A DNA stretch of 64,000 bases, from positions 744,001-808,000 of the forward strand of contig JAIVFI010000009.1 in assembly GCA_025558095.1 (NCBI GenBank), written 5' to 3'. The position numbers and the translations under genes were made by a program. This DNA comes from Hyaloraphidium curvatum. Its lineage: Eukaryota; Monoblepharomycota; Hyaloraphidiomycetes; Hyaloraphidiales; Hyaloraphidiaceae. Below, piece by piece: positions 39,563-49,011 of this stretch (the first letter of the stretch is position 1; every line of letters starts with the position of its first letter). The notes under the pieces were generated by a model. It searched no databases. It was not told the DNA's origin and saw only the letters and a list, made by a program, of their open reading frames with translations.

Positions 39563-41205
39563 ATGTCCCGCGCCGTCGAGACGAAGCAGAACGCCGTGCG
39601 AAAGGCCGGGTGGGCGGGTTCGTGGCGCGAGGGCGCGTGCGCGGCTGACCGCCCCGCAGATGCTTCGCCGCGACAACGCTCTGCGTGAAGTCGTGCTTCG
39701 TGTCGATCGGCCGCTTCTTCGGCAGCTCGTGGTTCGCCGTCAACCCGACGGGCAGGATCTTCACGCAGCTGCTGTTCACCGCCGCCGTGATCCTCGCGTG
39801 CTGCGGCGCCATCCCGGCGCTCCAAGACCTTTATTGGGGGTGGATCTTGATGCTGTTCGCCTGCGTCGCCGCCGCGTGCGGGCTGTTCTACGGGTGGAAC
39901 GAGAAGCTCTGCGGCCCGAGGATGGCGGACGCGAAGAACAGGAAGCCCGGGAAGGCCGGCAACCACTTCTGGTTCGTCCGCCACCCGTGAATGCCTGGCG
40001 ACCCTCATTCTGGGTTCTCCGGCAGCATGAATCTCTCTAGTCCGCTCTACTACCTGTCTCTCATTACCTGGACGGGCTTCATCGGCATGGCAGCCTACGT
40101 CCTGTACCTCTACATCTTCCCTATCACCCGCGGCTTCAGCTCCCCCGGCGGGATGACCGCCGTCCCCCCGACCTACTGCGACCGCGTTACGGGCCAGAGC
40201 GGTCGCTGGACCGCGCCGACCTCGGACCTGACCTACTGCCAGGGCCTCCAGGGCGCGTGGGAGCGCGGGGCGGCGGTCACGGGGATCGCCGTCGGCATCG
40301 TGCTGGTCTGCTCGATGCTGGGGAGCTGCCTGCACGCAGGGAGCGCGATGACCCGGAAGATATTGCTGGCAAGGAAGATCGAAAAGGACCAGGAGTACAG
40401 CAAGGCCATGATGATGGACATGAAGCAGCAGGTAGGCGCGCCTTTGCCGCGAGCCAGTTTCTCTTCCGTGCTGATCCCGAATCCCGACGGACAGGTCCAA
40501 GCCCAATCCGACATGATCACGCAGCAGCAACAGCAGATCCAGGAGCTCCGGCAGGGCGCACCCGTTCAGGCGACACCTTCCGGCACCGGGAGCACCGTCG
40601 GGCTGGCTGCCGCTGCAGACGCCGGTGCCGTCGCCGTCGCAGCCGCTGCGCAAGCAACCTTGGCCCCTGCCGTCGTTGGCCCGCCTCCACCGGTGTCGGC
40701 CGCCCCTGTGTGGCCTGCCACGGAAGTTGCGCCCGCCACTACCGTCGCCGCTGCCTCCTCTCCCCTTCCAGACCCCTCCCCCGCCCTCGCACCTTCGGCT
40801 GCCCCCGCCCCCGCTCTTTCTCCTGCGCCCGCTCCTGCCCCGGCCCCAGCTGCGCTCGCCGCTCCTGCTCCAGCGGCAATCCAATCCCCCCCCGCGCCGC
40901 CGATCGCCTCGGCTGCCCCGGCCCCGCCCGCGGCACTCCAATCCATCCCCGCGCCCACGATCGTCGAGAGTGCGTCGGCAGCCGCCCTCTCCGCCCCGGC
41001 TGCGATCGAGGTCGAAGCACCGGCGGCCATCGACATGCCCAAGATCATGGTGACCGCGCCCAGCGGCCCGCAGGAGCCCGCGTCGGCCCAGGCCGCCGCC
41101 ATCGCGGACGACGTGGCGGTTCCCACGGCGCCGCAGGGGCTGGTGCACGAGGAGGTGGTGGCGACGGCGCCTCCGATGGCGAGACCGAGCGAGGACCAGA
41201 TATGA
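39563..41205 (+). CDS. Four-TM protein with long Ala/Pro-rich tail
   Basis: Exons 39563..39609, 39660..39986, 40026..40431 and 40495..41205 encode 496 residues. Hydrophobic segments: IFTQLLFTAAVILACCGAI, WILMLFACVAAACGLFYG, YYLSLITWTGFIGMAAYVLYL and VTGIAVGIVLVCSMLGSCL, with Cys-containing loops between (PTYCDRVTGQ, LTYCQGLQG). A Gln/Met-rich helix (QSDMITQQQQQIQEL) then leads to a tail of more than 200 residues made mostly of Ala, Pro, Val and Ser. The third intron is 63 bases and in frame, so it could also be retained. Topology resembles tetraspan/SUR7-like proteins, but no family motif was recognised. Confidence 0.68.
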
Positions 41206-41530
41206 TTGGTGTGGGCGATCGGGGTGTATATTGGCCCGGGGAAGTGTAAGGTGATGTGATTGAGCACGCGGACCTCGAAACGAGACAGAAGAAGTGATCC
41301 ATCATGAAGGTATCAAGAGATCGGAGTACCTGTAGCGGAGGATCTGTAGCGGAGGATCTCGTTTGATCCATCAGAGAAGTGGCCGGCGAAAGGGTCCAAC
41401 GGAATTGGGCGGAGTAACACGGCTCGTCAAGGATCCGCCCGTTCGACGCGGAACCTCACATCGCATCGGGCTCAATCTCGCCGATAGCCGCCTCCAATTT
41501 GCTCCTCCGCGCCCGCCACCAACTGCAGCA
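41206..41530. other. Upstream region of the first tandem membrane-protein gene
   Basis: It contains a repeated unit TGTAGCGGAGGATC (41331-41360). About 150 bp before the ATG are clearly homologous to the same position of the second tandem gene (AAAGGGTC-AACG, GGCGGAGTAAC, GTTCGACGCGGAAC). Confidence 0.55.
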
Positions 41531-41962
41531 ATGTCGTCGTCGTTCCTCACCTCCTCGGACGGCCTGAAGGCCATCGGCCTCGGCGCCGCGCTGTGGGTCG
41601 CCGGCGTCGGCATCGTCCGCGCCGTGCCGCAGCTCTTCTCGCCCCAGGGCGCCTACGGCCTCTCCGCGTCGACCATCAAGACCATCCTCGTGGCTACGGC
41701 GCCGCCGATGGGTTTCCCGCAGGTCATGGCGTTCGACCTGCTCGGCGTGCCGGCGTCCAAGCGCGTCTACGCGGCCGCGGCCGGATGTGCCACCGCACTT
41801 TTCATGGACGGCGTGTCGATGGCGATGGAGGGCGGCGGGGCGTACAACGTCGGGGTCGAGGAGGCCAAGACCATCTCGAGCTGGCTGCTGGTCACCTTCG
41901 GTAGCGTGCTCTTTGCCGCACTCGTCTTGGACGGCGCGTCGGGAGGACACCAAGAGCTCTGA
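41531..41962 (+). CDS. Small membrane protein, tandem copy 1
   Basis: A 143-residue single-exon protein. Three to four apolar segments: GLKAIGLGAALWVAGVGIV, TIKTILVATAPPMGFPQVMAF, KRVYAAAAGCATALFMDGVSMA and SSWLLVTFGSVLFAALVLDG. It is about 80 percent identical by eye to the next gene. Size and pattern resemble DUF5367/DoxX-like small four-helix membrane proteins, but the assignment is not certain. Conserved charged spots between the copies (FDLLG/IDLLG, MDGVSMAM, EEAK) are the likely functional residues. Confidence 0.8.
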   Translation: MSSSFLTSSDGLKAIGLGAALWVAGVGIVRAVPQLFSPQGAYGLSASTIKTILVATAPPMGFPQVMAFDLLGVPASKRVYAAAAGCATALFMDGVSMAMEGGGAYNVGVEEAKTISSWLLVTFGSVLFAALVLDGASGGHQEL

Positions 41963-42338
41963 ACTTGATCCAGGACCGGGACTTTGGTTGGCGCAGGATA
42001 CGGGGGCTTGGACGCTGATGATTTTCGGGCTTTATGGGGTTCTAGAGCACATGTACATCGTAGCGGAAGAGGAACAAGGACGCTGCCACTTGCGAAGTCA
42101 GGCGAGATCTGATCTGATTGAGCGCGATGGACCTCGAACGGCGAGAGAATCAGTCTGTTGAGCCCATAGGGAATCTCTAGCGGAGGATCTGTAGCGGTCG
42201 ATCCGATGAAACCAAAGAAGGGACCGGCCAAAGGGTCGAACGGGCGGAGTAACGCAGCATCGTTCGACGCGGAACTTCTCTATCGCATCGCATTCAATCT
42301 CTCCAGTTTGCTCCACCTCCTCCCCACCTGCCGCGGCA
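41963..42338. other. Spacer between tandem genes with duplicated 5' flank
   Basis: It holds the duplicated promoter/5' UTR of the second copy. AGCGGAGGATCTGTAGCGG near 42178-42196 repeats the unit at 41334-41360. AAAGGGTCGAACGGGCGGAGTAACG near 42229-42253 matches 41390-41418. Confidence 0.6.
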
Positions 42339-42767
42339 ATGTCGTCGTTCCTCACTTCCTCCGACGGCCTCAAATCCATCGGCCTCGGCGCCGGGCTCTG
42401 GGTCATCGGCGTCGGCATCGTCCGCGCCGTGCCCGGCCTCTTCTCGCCCCAAGGCGCGTTCGGCCTTTCCGCCTCAACCATCAAGGCCCTCCTCGTGGTC
42501 ACGGCACCCCCGCTGGGTTTCCCGCAGGCGATGTGCATCGACCTGCTCGGCCTACCTGCTTCGAAGCGCGTCTACGCGGCTGCGACGGCGTGCGCGACTG
42601 CGCTTCTCATGGATGGCGTGTCCATGGCCATGGACCGCGGCGGCGCTTACGATGTCGGGCCTGAAGAAGCCAAGGCGGTATCGAGCTTGCTGCTCGTCAC
42701 CTTCGGCAGCGCGCTTTTCGCCGCGCTCGCGATGGATGGGGCGTCGGAAGGGCACCGGAAGCTCTGA
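42339..42767 (+). CDS. Small membrane protein, tandem copy 2
   Basis: A 142-residue protein starting MSSFLTSSDGLKSIGLGAG, with the same segments and order as copy 1 (GFPQAMCIDLLGLPASKRVYA, MDGVSMAMDRGGAYDVG, LLLVTFGSALFAALAMDG). Differences are mostly conservative and both frames are intact, so both copies look functional. The duplicated block includes upstream DNA, which points to unequal exchange or replication slippage rather than retroposition. Confidence 0.82.
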   Translation: MSSFLTSSDGLKSIGLGAGLWVIGVGIVRAVPGLFSPQGAFGLSASTIKALLVVTAPPLGFPQAMCIDLLGLPASKRVYAAATACATALLMDGVSMAMDRGGAYDVGPEEAKAVSSLLLVTFGSALFAALAMDGASEGHRKL

Positions 42768-42885
42768 ACTTGATTTTTCTGGGATATGGCACTTGGACAA
42801 TACGACTTCCGGAGTTGACGAGTTCTTAAGCACATGTACAACACAACCTTGCTTCTAGACGTCTCGCGAGGGCAATGCTGACACT

Positions 42886-45445
42886 TCAAAGGCGCGCGCC
42901 CGAGGCCTGCGCCGCCTTGGCGTTGCGCGCGTCCACCTCCTCCTTCTTCCTCTTCGCGGCCTCCAGCCTCTCCTCGTCGCTGGTCCAGTACTCGACGTCG
43001 TACTGCTCCAGATCGATCTTCTTGATGTGGTCCAGGTAGTGGTTGGACCTGCCATTAACGGGTATGGTCAGCCGGAGACTGTCATGGCGCCGATTGGTCT
43101 ACTCACGGGCCCGGCCACTGCACGATCCGCCCATTCCGGTCCGTGTACCACCCGCCGCACGAATGCTTCCAGACCGTCGTCTCCTTGAGGAAGGTCTGCG
43201 AATCCTCGAGAAACTTGAAGATCGGCTCCTTGTGCGGGTCGAAGGCCCTATGAGGAGTTAGGTTCGAAGTGCGACGTAGCACCCCGCGAAGACCCACTTG
43301 ACGGGCTTGGGCGACTGCTGCATGTACTTGATTGCGGAAAAGATGTAGTTCATCTGCTGCTCTTCCTGCGGACCGGGCAGATTAGCGACGCGAGGCGCCG
43401 AGCCAGACCAGACGTGCCTGGATGAAGATGGAGTTGGCGGCGACTGGTGCCAGGGGGCCCATGCAGTAGAAGAGCTTGGGATCTGCAAACAAATGAGAAC
43501 GGGCTCGAAGAGTCGTTCCTGCAAAGACCCACATCCGGTTACGGTCATGCTGTTGTGCGCCCACGCAAAGTCCGCCCAGTCGTCCTTCAGAGACCGCCCG
43601 CCGCGCCCGTAGATCGGCATGTCCTCGTTGTAGTAGGTCGTGTTGAACCCCGTCGCGCAGATCAGGGCCTCGCACTTGTGCAGCTTGCCGTCCTTGGTCA
43701 CCACGCCCTCGGGCACGACGTGCGAGATGACGTCCCCGCTGACGAGGTCCACGTGCGAGAGCTGCACCACGTCCAGGAAGTTGAGGCTGGGCGTCATCCG
43801 GCGGCAGCCCCAGGGGTACGAGGGGGTGAGCTTCTTGCGCAGCTCCTCGTCCTTGACGCTCTTGACGAGCTTGTCCATGGCCATCCCCAGGACCCGGGTC
43901 TGCATCCGCGTGCCCTCGGTGTAGGCGGCCCAGAAGCGCTCGTTCGTTTCCCACGACCGCTTGTAGTAGTTCCTGCGCCGTGTCAACAGGCCGCAGTCGA
44001 AAGGGCACGAATCCAAACTTGCCAGAAAAAGTCCTTGTCCTTGAAGTTCTTCCGCTCCTCGGGCGTAAACACGATGTTGGCAAAGTGCGGCGTGATCCAG
44101 CTCGGAGTGCGCTGGAAGATGGTCATGTGCTTGACGGTCGCCCCGATGGCACCTGCACGAGGACTCCGTCAGTGTCACCAATCGCAACCAGGGCAGTCCG
44201 GCGAGAGCCACCAATGATTTGCATTCCGCTAGAACCCGTCCCGATAATCGCAACATCCTTGCCTACTGTTGAGTACGTCGTATCCCAGCGCGCGGCGTGG
44301 AGCATCTTGCCCTGGTAGCTCCGAAGGCCCGGAATCTCGGGCCACTTGGGCCGGTTCAGGAAGCCCTGCCCGTTGATGACCACATCCGCCAGCTCGACGT
44401 ACTCGCGGCCCGTGGTGAGGTCGCGGACGTGCACCTCCCACTTGGCGGACGCGTCGTCGTAGGCCAGCTTGAAGACGGGCGAGTTGTAGCGGACGAACTG
44501 GTCGACGCCGTACTCCCTGTCGGCAACAAGGTCAGTAAGTGGAGCAGGGCAAGTACCGTAGAACGAACCAGTAGACGCGCCGGAAGTACTCGAAAATCTC
44601 ATGAGAGGAGGGATAGCCGGAGACCCAGTCGTTGGGAGCGAAGCGCCAGACGTCTCAAAGGTGCGACGCAACGTGAGCCTTCAGGACCAGTGAGATCTTC
44701 CACAGTCCCGGACTTACAGGCATGTGAAGGAACGTCACACTTGCAGCCTGGATACCGCTGTTCACCACGACGTTTGTCGCCCACAACGGTCCATAGCCGG
44801 AAGGCAGCAACGTACGCAATCAGGAACCACATCTGCAATCGTTGAACAGGCATCTCACGTTTTCCCACCATGTACCTCCAAGTTCTGGATTCTTCTCAAA
44901 GATCCGCAGGTTGACCTTCTTCAGACGCCACTGCGACATGATACCCGCTGTCCGGAGACATAGCACAGTGCCAGAGAGCAAGACACCCGGAAAACCATGG
45001 CAACACAGCATATTGTGACAGTGAAAGGCACCCGGAAAAGCCAACGAGTCGTCGTCAGAGAGGGCAATGAGCCGTCAGCAGCGTGCCGACGCACCCGTGA
45101 TCCCGGCCATGCCTGCGCCGATGCAGACGACGTCCAGCTCCCTCAGCATATCTTCCGGCAGCTTGTACTCCTCCACCGGCGTGATATGGAACACCGCCGC
45201 GTCCTCTGCCGACATGCCGAACGGGTCCGTGTCGCCCTTGGCCGGCGACCGCACCTTGCTCTCGTCGAACCATTCCGGCGGCACGTGCCGGGCCGGCGCG
45301 GGGACTGGGTGCGGGTTGATAATGGAGACGATGGAGGGGTCGCTCGTATCGTAGGCCTGGAGGGGAACCGGGTTGGCGACGGCCGTCGTCTCCCATTCGG
45401 CGGTTCTACCTGGAGCGCCGGCATCGCGTCCAGGTCGAACGCCAT
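42886..45445 (-). CDS. Baeyer-Villiger flavin monooxygenase (copy 2)
   Basis: Twelve exons from 45445 down to 42886 (45445..45410, 45356..45095, 44947..44859, 44757..44718, 44653..44569, 44516..44212, 44152..44023, 43972..43533, 43482..43418, 43365..43283, 43247..43107, 43048..42886) give 612 residues with all phases closing. Motifs: FAD site GAGMAGITAG, GGTWWENRYPG, the fingerprint YQGKMLHAARWD (Tyr where Phe is usual), NADPH site GTGSSGMQ, and GWYTDRNGRIVQWPGPS near the end. Two introns use GC donors (TG then GCAAGT at 44022, CAG then GCACGT at 43417). It shares domain order and the N-terminal extension with copy 1 but has more introns, so the two are old paralogues. Substrate unknown. Confidence 0.92.
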
Positions 45446-45658
45446 AGCGGCGGCAGGCAACTGGAGACGATGCGCTCGAAAGGCACGTAGACAGACGGCG
45501 GAGGAACGGGAGCTCTGTCCGCCGAACCCAACAGAACAGAGACCGCGGAACGGCGATCGCGCGCAAGGACCCGCACACTTTGGTGGCAAGGCCAATCCTT
45601 CCACCGACCGGTCGTCGATCGAGAAACATCATTGTGATTGAGAGTGTCGGAAAAAGCC

Positions 45659-46736
45659 TTACAGCTTTCCTGCCTTGCCGTACTTCTCCCTCACGTAGTC
45701 CTCCACGGTCGCCAGCTTCGTCTCCCCGTAAACAAGCTCGTTCACGAGCTTCTCCTTCGGGATCCGGTCCTTCCCCGTCGCCAGCGTAATGCTGAGCTCC
45801 AGCTCGATCGTCTCGTACGCGGACTTGGCCTTGGCGCGCGCGGCGTCGTACTTGGCCTGCAGCTCCGCGACAGGGGTGTACTTGCGCTCGAGCTTCACGC
45901 CTGCGAGACGGAATCAGAGCTGATCGCGGCAAAACCGAGGACGGGAACCCACCCGCATACCTTTCGATGATGTCCACGATCTGGTTGTGGTTTTTCTCGT
46001 CGCCCGCGATGCAACACTCCCAGGTGCCGTCCTTAAGGCGAGACCACCACTTGCCCGTGTCCGCGACCAGGTTGGCGACCCCCTCTGCGATGTCCTTTTG
46101 GTGTGTCCAGGTTATTGCGGCGTTGCCGTCGCCGTTGATGGCCGCGGTCCGCTTTTCGATGTCGATGGTAAGGAAGGGGGGGTAGTCGAGGTACTGGAGG
46201 CGGCAAGACGCGTCAGACCTGTGCTCATCATGGCCGTCAGAGCCAATGGAGCCCACCTCGACGAACCAGCCGTTGCAGAACTGGACGACCGGGATCCCGG
46301 CCTCCTTGTACGCCTCCCGCACCTTCCGGCCCGCGTTGTTATAATAGTCTTGGTTAATATCCTCGCCCTCGTTCTCTCCGACGCCCCATTCAGATTGGAA
46401 GAAGAGCTTCACGCCGGCCTTGACCAGCGCCGGCGCCCAGTCGATCTGGGACGGGATCGCGTCCCCCGCGACGGCCGACACCACGCAGTCCACGCCCTTC
46501 ATGGCCTCGGCGAACGCGTCCGACGCGTAGTCGGCCACGTGAATGAGCTTGGCCCCGGCATCGATGAGCTTCTTCGCCTCGGGCTTGAGCTCCGATGCGG
46601 GGGTCCGCGAGACAACGGAAACCGCGTCCAACTGGCTCGGCACACGCGCCAGCAGGCCCGTGACGAGGTAGTGGCCGAGGCCGCCGGTGCCGCCGAGCAC
46701 GGCGACGTGCTTTATCGCGGGAGCGGGGGGAGACAT
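45659..46736 (-). CDS. NmrA-like NAD(P)-binding protein
   Basis: Exons 46736..46257, 46193..45953 and 45900..45659 give 320 residues. The start MSPPAPAIKHVAVLGGTGGLGHYLVTGLL has the GGTGxLG Rossmann loop. Later: VVSAVAGDAIPSQIDW, FFQSEWGVGENEG, VVQFCNGWFVEV (substrate side) and WTHQKDIAEGVANLV. This is the NmrA/isoflavone-reductase-like atypical SDR family, which lacks the usual Tyr-Lys pair. Some members sense the NAD(P) redox state and bind GATA factors, others reduce phenolics. The last intron is placed at GCGG/GTGGGT because the nearer GTATGC donor breaks the frame. Confidence 0.87.
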
Positions 46737-46981
46737 CGGGTTGTGTCGGAGTGTTGCTGGGTGACCGCCGCCGAGCCGAGCCGCCCGCACCTTTATAGCG
46801 CCATCCCTGACATCCGTTCCGTCACCGGTTTCGAAACACTGCCGCGACGACGGCGCTATGATAGCGAAGATGGATCTCCATGGAAACGGAAAGAACAGCA
46901 AGATTCAACTACGCATCCGCACCGACGCCCAGCCAACCCTCGAGCGATCTCGACGTGTCCCATGAACCGCCCATCACCGGA

Positions 46982-48838
46982 TCACTTGGCCGCTGCCCTC
47001 ACCGGCAAAGCCTGCGCGATCACCACCCTGCCCGTCTTCCCCACCCCTGCATCCTTGGCTTCCTCCACGTCCCGCACGCTCAGGAACACCCTCTCGCCGG
47101 GTGGCGCCGCGTCGTCCGGGACCGCCTCCACCTCTTCCGCAAACCGTTCCGGACTCGTCCCACGCGTATCCACCCCCGCAGCTTCCGCCTCCGACGCGAA
47201 CGATCTCGCCACGTCCGCAGCCATCATCCCGTTCAACCCCGCCATCAACCCCAACGCCCTCGCAACCGACCGTACCCCTCTCGCCAGCTCCTCCGGCGGC
47301 GGCACCCCCTTGGCCGGCCCGTGCTCCCTCGCGCTGCGCACGGCCTCGACCAGCGCCCGGCCGGCGATGTAGCTCGGCACCAGGATCACGATGTGCCCCG
47401 CGACGAAGGCCGGGTCCGCGCGGGCGAGGCCCGCGAGGAGGAGGGCGAACCGGTGCGCGCGCGCGACGGAGGCCGAGGCGAAACCGGCGGCGGCGAGGGC
47501 CTGCATGCCAATGTCTTCGATGCATAGAACGTATCGGAGGGCCGCGCTGGTGTGCAGGGGGGAGGCAAAGGGGAGGTGCGTGGAGCTGAGGAAGGCCGAG
47601 GCGTCGCCGCGGGAAAAGGCCGACGCGAGGGCGGGGTCGAGGACGGAGGGGAGCACGTCCGAGGCGGTCGCGAGCTGCACGAGGCTTTCCCTGCGCTCGT
47701 GGGAGGCGGGGAGGCGATGCAGGTGGTTGAGGCGGTGGCGAAGGTACGGCGCGGCGAAATAGAGGAGCATCGCGCTGCCCGAGCCCGAAAAGGCGGCGGC
47801 GGCGAGGCTGCGCAGGGTGGCCGCGACGGCCGGCCAGGTAGGGTCCCCAAAGGCGACCGAGGGCCACGGCTTCCCCGCCCTTGCCGCCTCCAGCGCGGCG
47901 AACACCGCCTCGGGATCGCGCGAGCTATAGAACGTCTCCGCGACCGGGAGGGGGTATTCGTGCCGGTGGAAGTAGCTGGCAAACTCGGCCCTCCCCGAAA
48001 ATCGCGCGTTGGTGACGTCGACCGCGGCAACAGGGATCCGCAGGCGGAGCACCATCTCACGCTTGATCCATGATTTGGCGTCGGGCGGATCTTCCGTCGG
48101 CAGGGCGCGGAACAGCGCGTCCGCGGCGCGGGCTGCCGCGTACATGAGCGGGTAGGTGCGAACGGGGGTGTTGGAGCCCAGGAAGACGTTCACCAGCAGC
48201 ATCAGCGCCTGGGCGGCCTCGAGGTCGTCCCCACCGCGTGCGAGCAGCAGCTCCCGCGCGCGATCCGAGCACCACAGGGCGGCAGCCACACGGTCCCGCA
48301 TCGGCAGGTCCGTCATCACACGGAATCCGTTGGCTGCGATGCCGAACATCAAGGCCATCGGTTTCGGTCGGTAGACGAACAAAGGGCCCGGCCGGAAGGC
48401 GCGCTCGAACGCCGTGCGGTTCATGAACGGGAAGATCGGATGAACGACATCCCAGTAGTTCGAAATCGCCGGCAGGAACAGGTCGGCGGCGGGGTTGTTA
48501 GGGTCCACGCCGCGGGGGACGGCGGGGACGAGCGAGCCCCGTCGCGGCGGTGGTCCGTCGCCGCGCGATCCGCCCACGTCCCACGACGCCGTGCGGCCGT
48601 GAAGAGCAAACTCCAGGCGGCCGCCGGGCATCGGCAGCGAGGCCTGGCCGCGGTCGACGCGGAGGAGCTGTCCCCCGGCCTGTCCCCCGGCCTGTCCCCC
48701 GGCCTGTCCCCCGGCCTGTCCCCAGCGAAAGTCGCCTTCGCCTCCGTCGTCGTCGTCGTCCGCGGCCGGGTCCAACTGCCACGCATTCGCCCGCCGGACC
48801 AGATCGTCCCACGTCGCGCCGTCGCCTTCCGCGGGCAT
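46982..48838 (-). CDS. Fungal-specific transcription factor domain protein, no zinc cluster seen
   Basis: A single-exon 618-residue protein. The fungal middle-homology region (PF04082-like) starts at ISNYWDVVHPIFPFMNRTAFERAF and continues through ALMFGIAANGF, SDRARELLLARGGDDLEAAQALMLLVNVFL and YPLMYAAARAADALF. The N-terminal 60 residues are acidic (DPAADDDDDGGEGDF) and contain a five-fold QAGG repeat encoded by a 12 bp minisatellite. No Zn2Cys6 cluster, homeodomain or zinc finger precedes it, either within the frame or in the 150 bases upstream. It could use an upstream exon I cannot see, or act without DNA binding as some family members do. Confidence 0.82.
   Translation of the reverse strand: MPAEGDGATWDDLVRRANAWQLDPAADDDDDGGEGDFRWGQAGGQAGGQAGGQAGGQLLRVDRGQASLPMPGGRLEFALHGRTASWDVGGSRGDGPPPRRGSLVPAVPRGVDPNNPAADLFLPAISNYWDVVHPIFPFMNRTAFERAFRPGPLFVYRPKPMALMFGIAANGFRVMTDLPMRDRVAAALWCSDRARELLLARGGDDLEAAQALMLLVNVFLGSNTPVRTYPLMYAAARAADALFRALPTEDPPDAKSWIKREMVLRLRIPVAAVDVTNARFSGRAEFASYFHRHEYPLPVAETFYSSRDPEAVFAALEAARAGKPWPSVAFGDPTWPAVAATLRSLAAAAFSGSGSAMLLYFAAPYLRHRLNHLHRLPASHERRESLVQLATASDVLPSVLDPALASAFSRGDASAFLSSTHLPFASPLHTSAALRYVLCIEDIGMQALAAAGFASASVARAHRFALLLAGLARADPAFVAGHIVILVPSYIAGRALVEAVRSAREHGPAKGVPPPEELARGVRSVARALGLMAGLNGMMAADVARSFASEAEAAGVDTRGTSPERFAEEVEAVPDDAAPPGERVFLSVRDVEEAKDAGVGKTGRVVIAQALPVRAAAK
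48668..48723. repeat. 12 bp coding minisatellite
   Basis: The unit CCTGTCCCCCGG is repeated about four and a half times in perfect tandem. On the minus strand it encodes repeated GQAG within the transcription factor N-terminus. As the period is a multiple of three, length changes would not break the frame. Confidence 0.9.
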
Positions 48839-49011
48839 CGCGGCGCCCGTCAGCGGTGTCCCCAGTCGGCGGTTATTCTGGGTCCAGGCCGTCCCCCGTC
48901 ACCGTCGTCGCGAAAACGACCGCGACGCGGGTGAAAAATCGAATTTGAGTGAACTGAAAAGAACATCGGGGTTCAACGACGAAGATGTTGTCGTCGGCAC
49001 CGGCCCGGAGC

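Noticed and set aside
39178-41148. 656-residue minus-strand open frame opposite the four-TM protein
   Set aside because: It is Gly/Arg-rich, has no domain and is fully antisense to a spliced gene with clear TM segments. Very GC-rich DNA produces long shadow frames.
48668-48723. CRISPR-like repeat array
   Set aside because: The repeats are directly adjacent 12 bp units without spacers and lie in frame inside a eukaryotic coding sequence.
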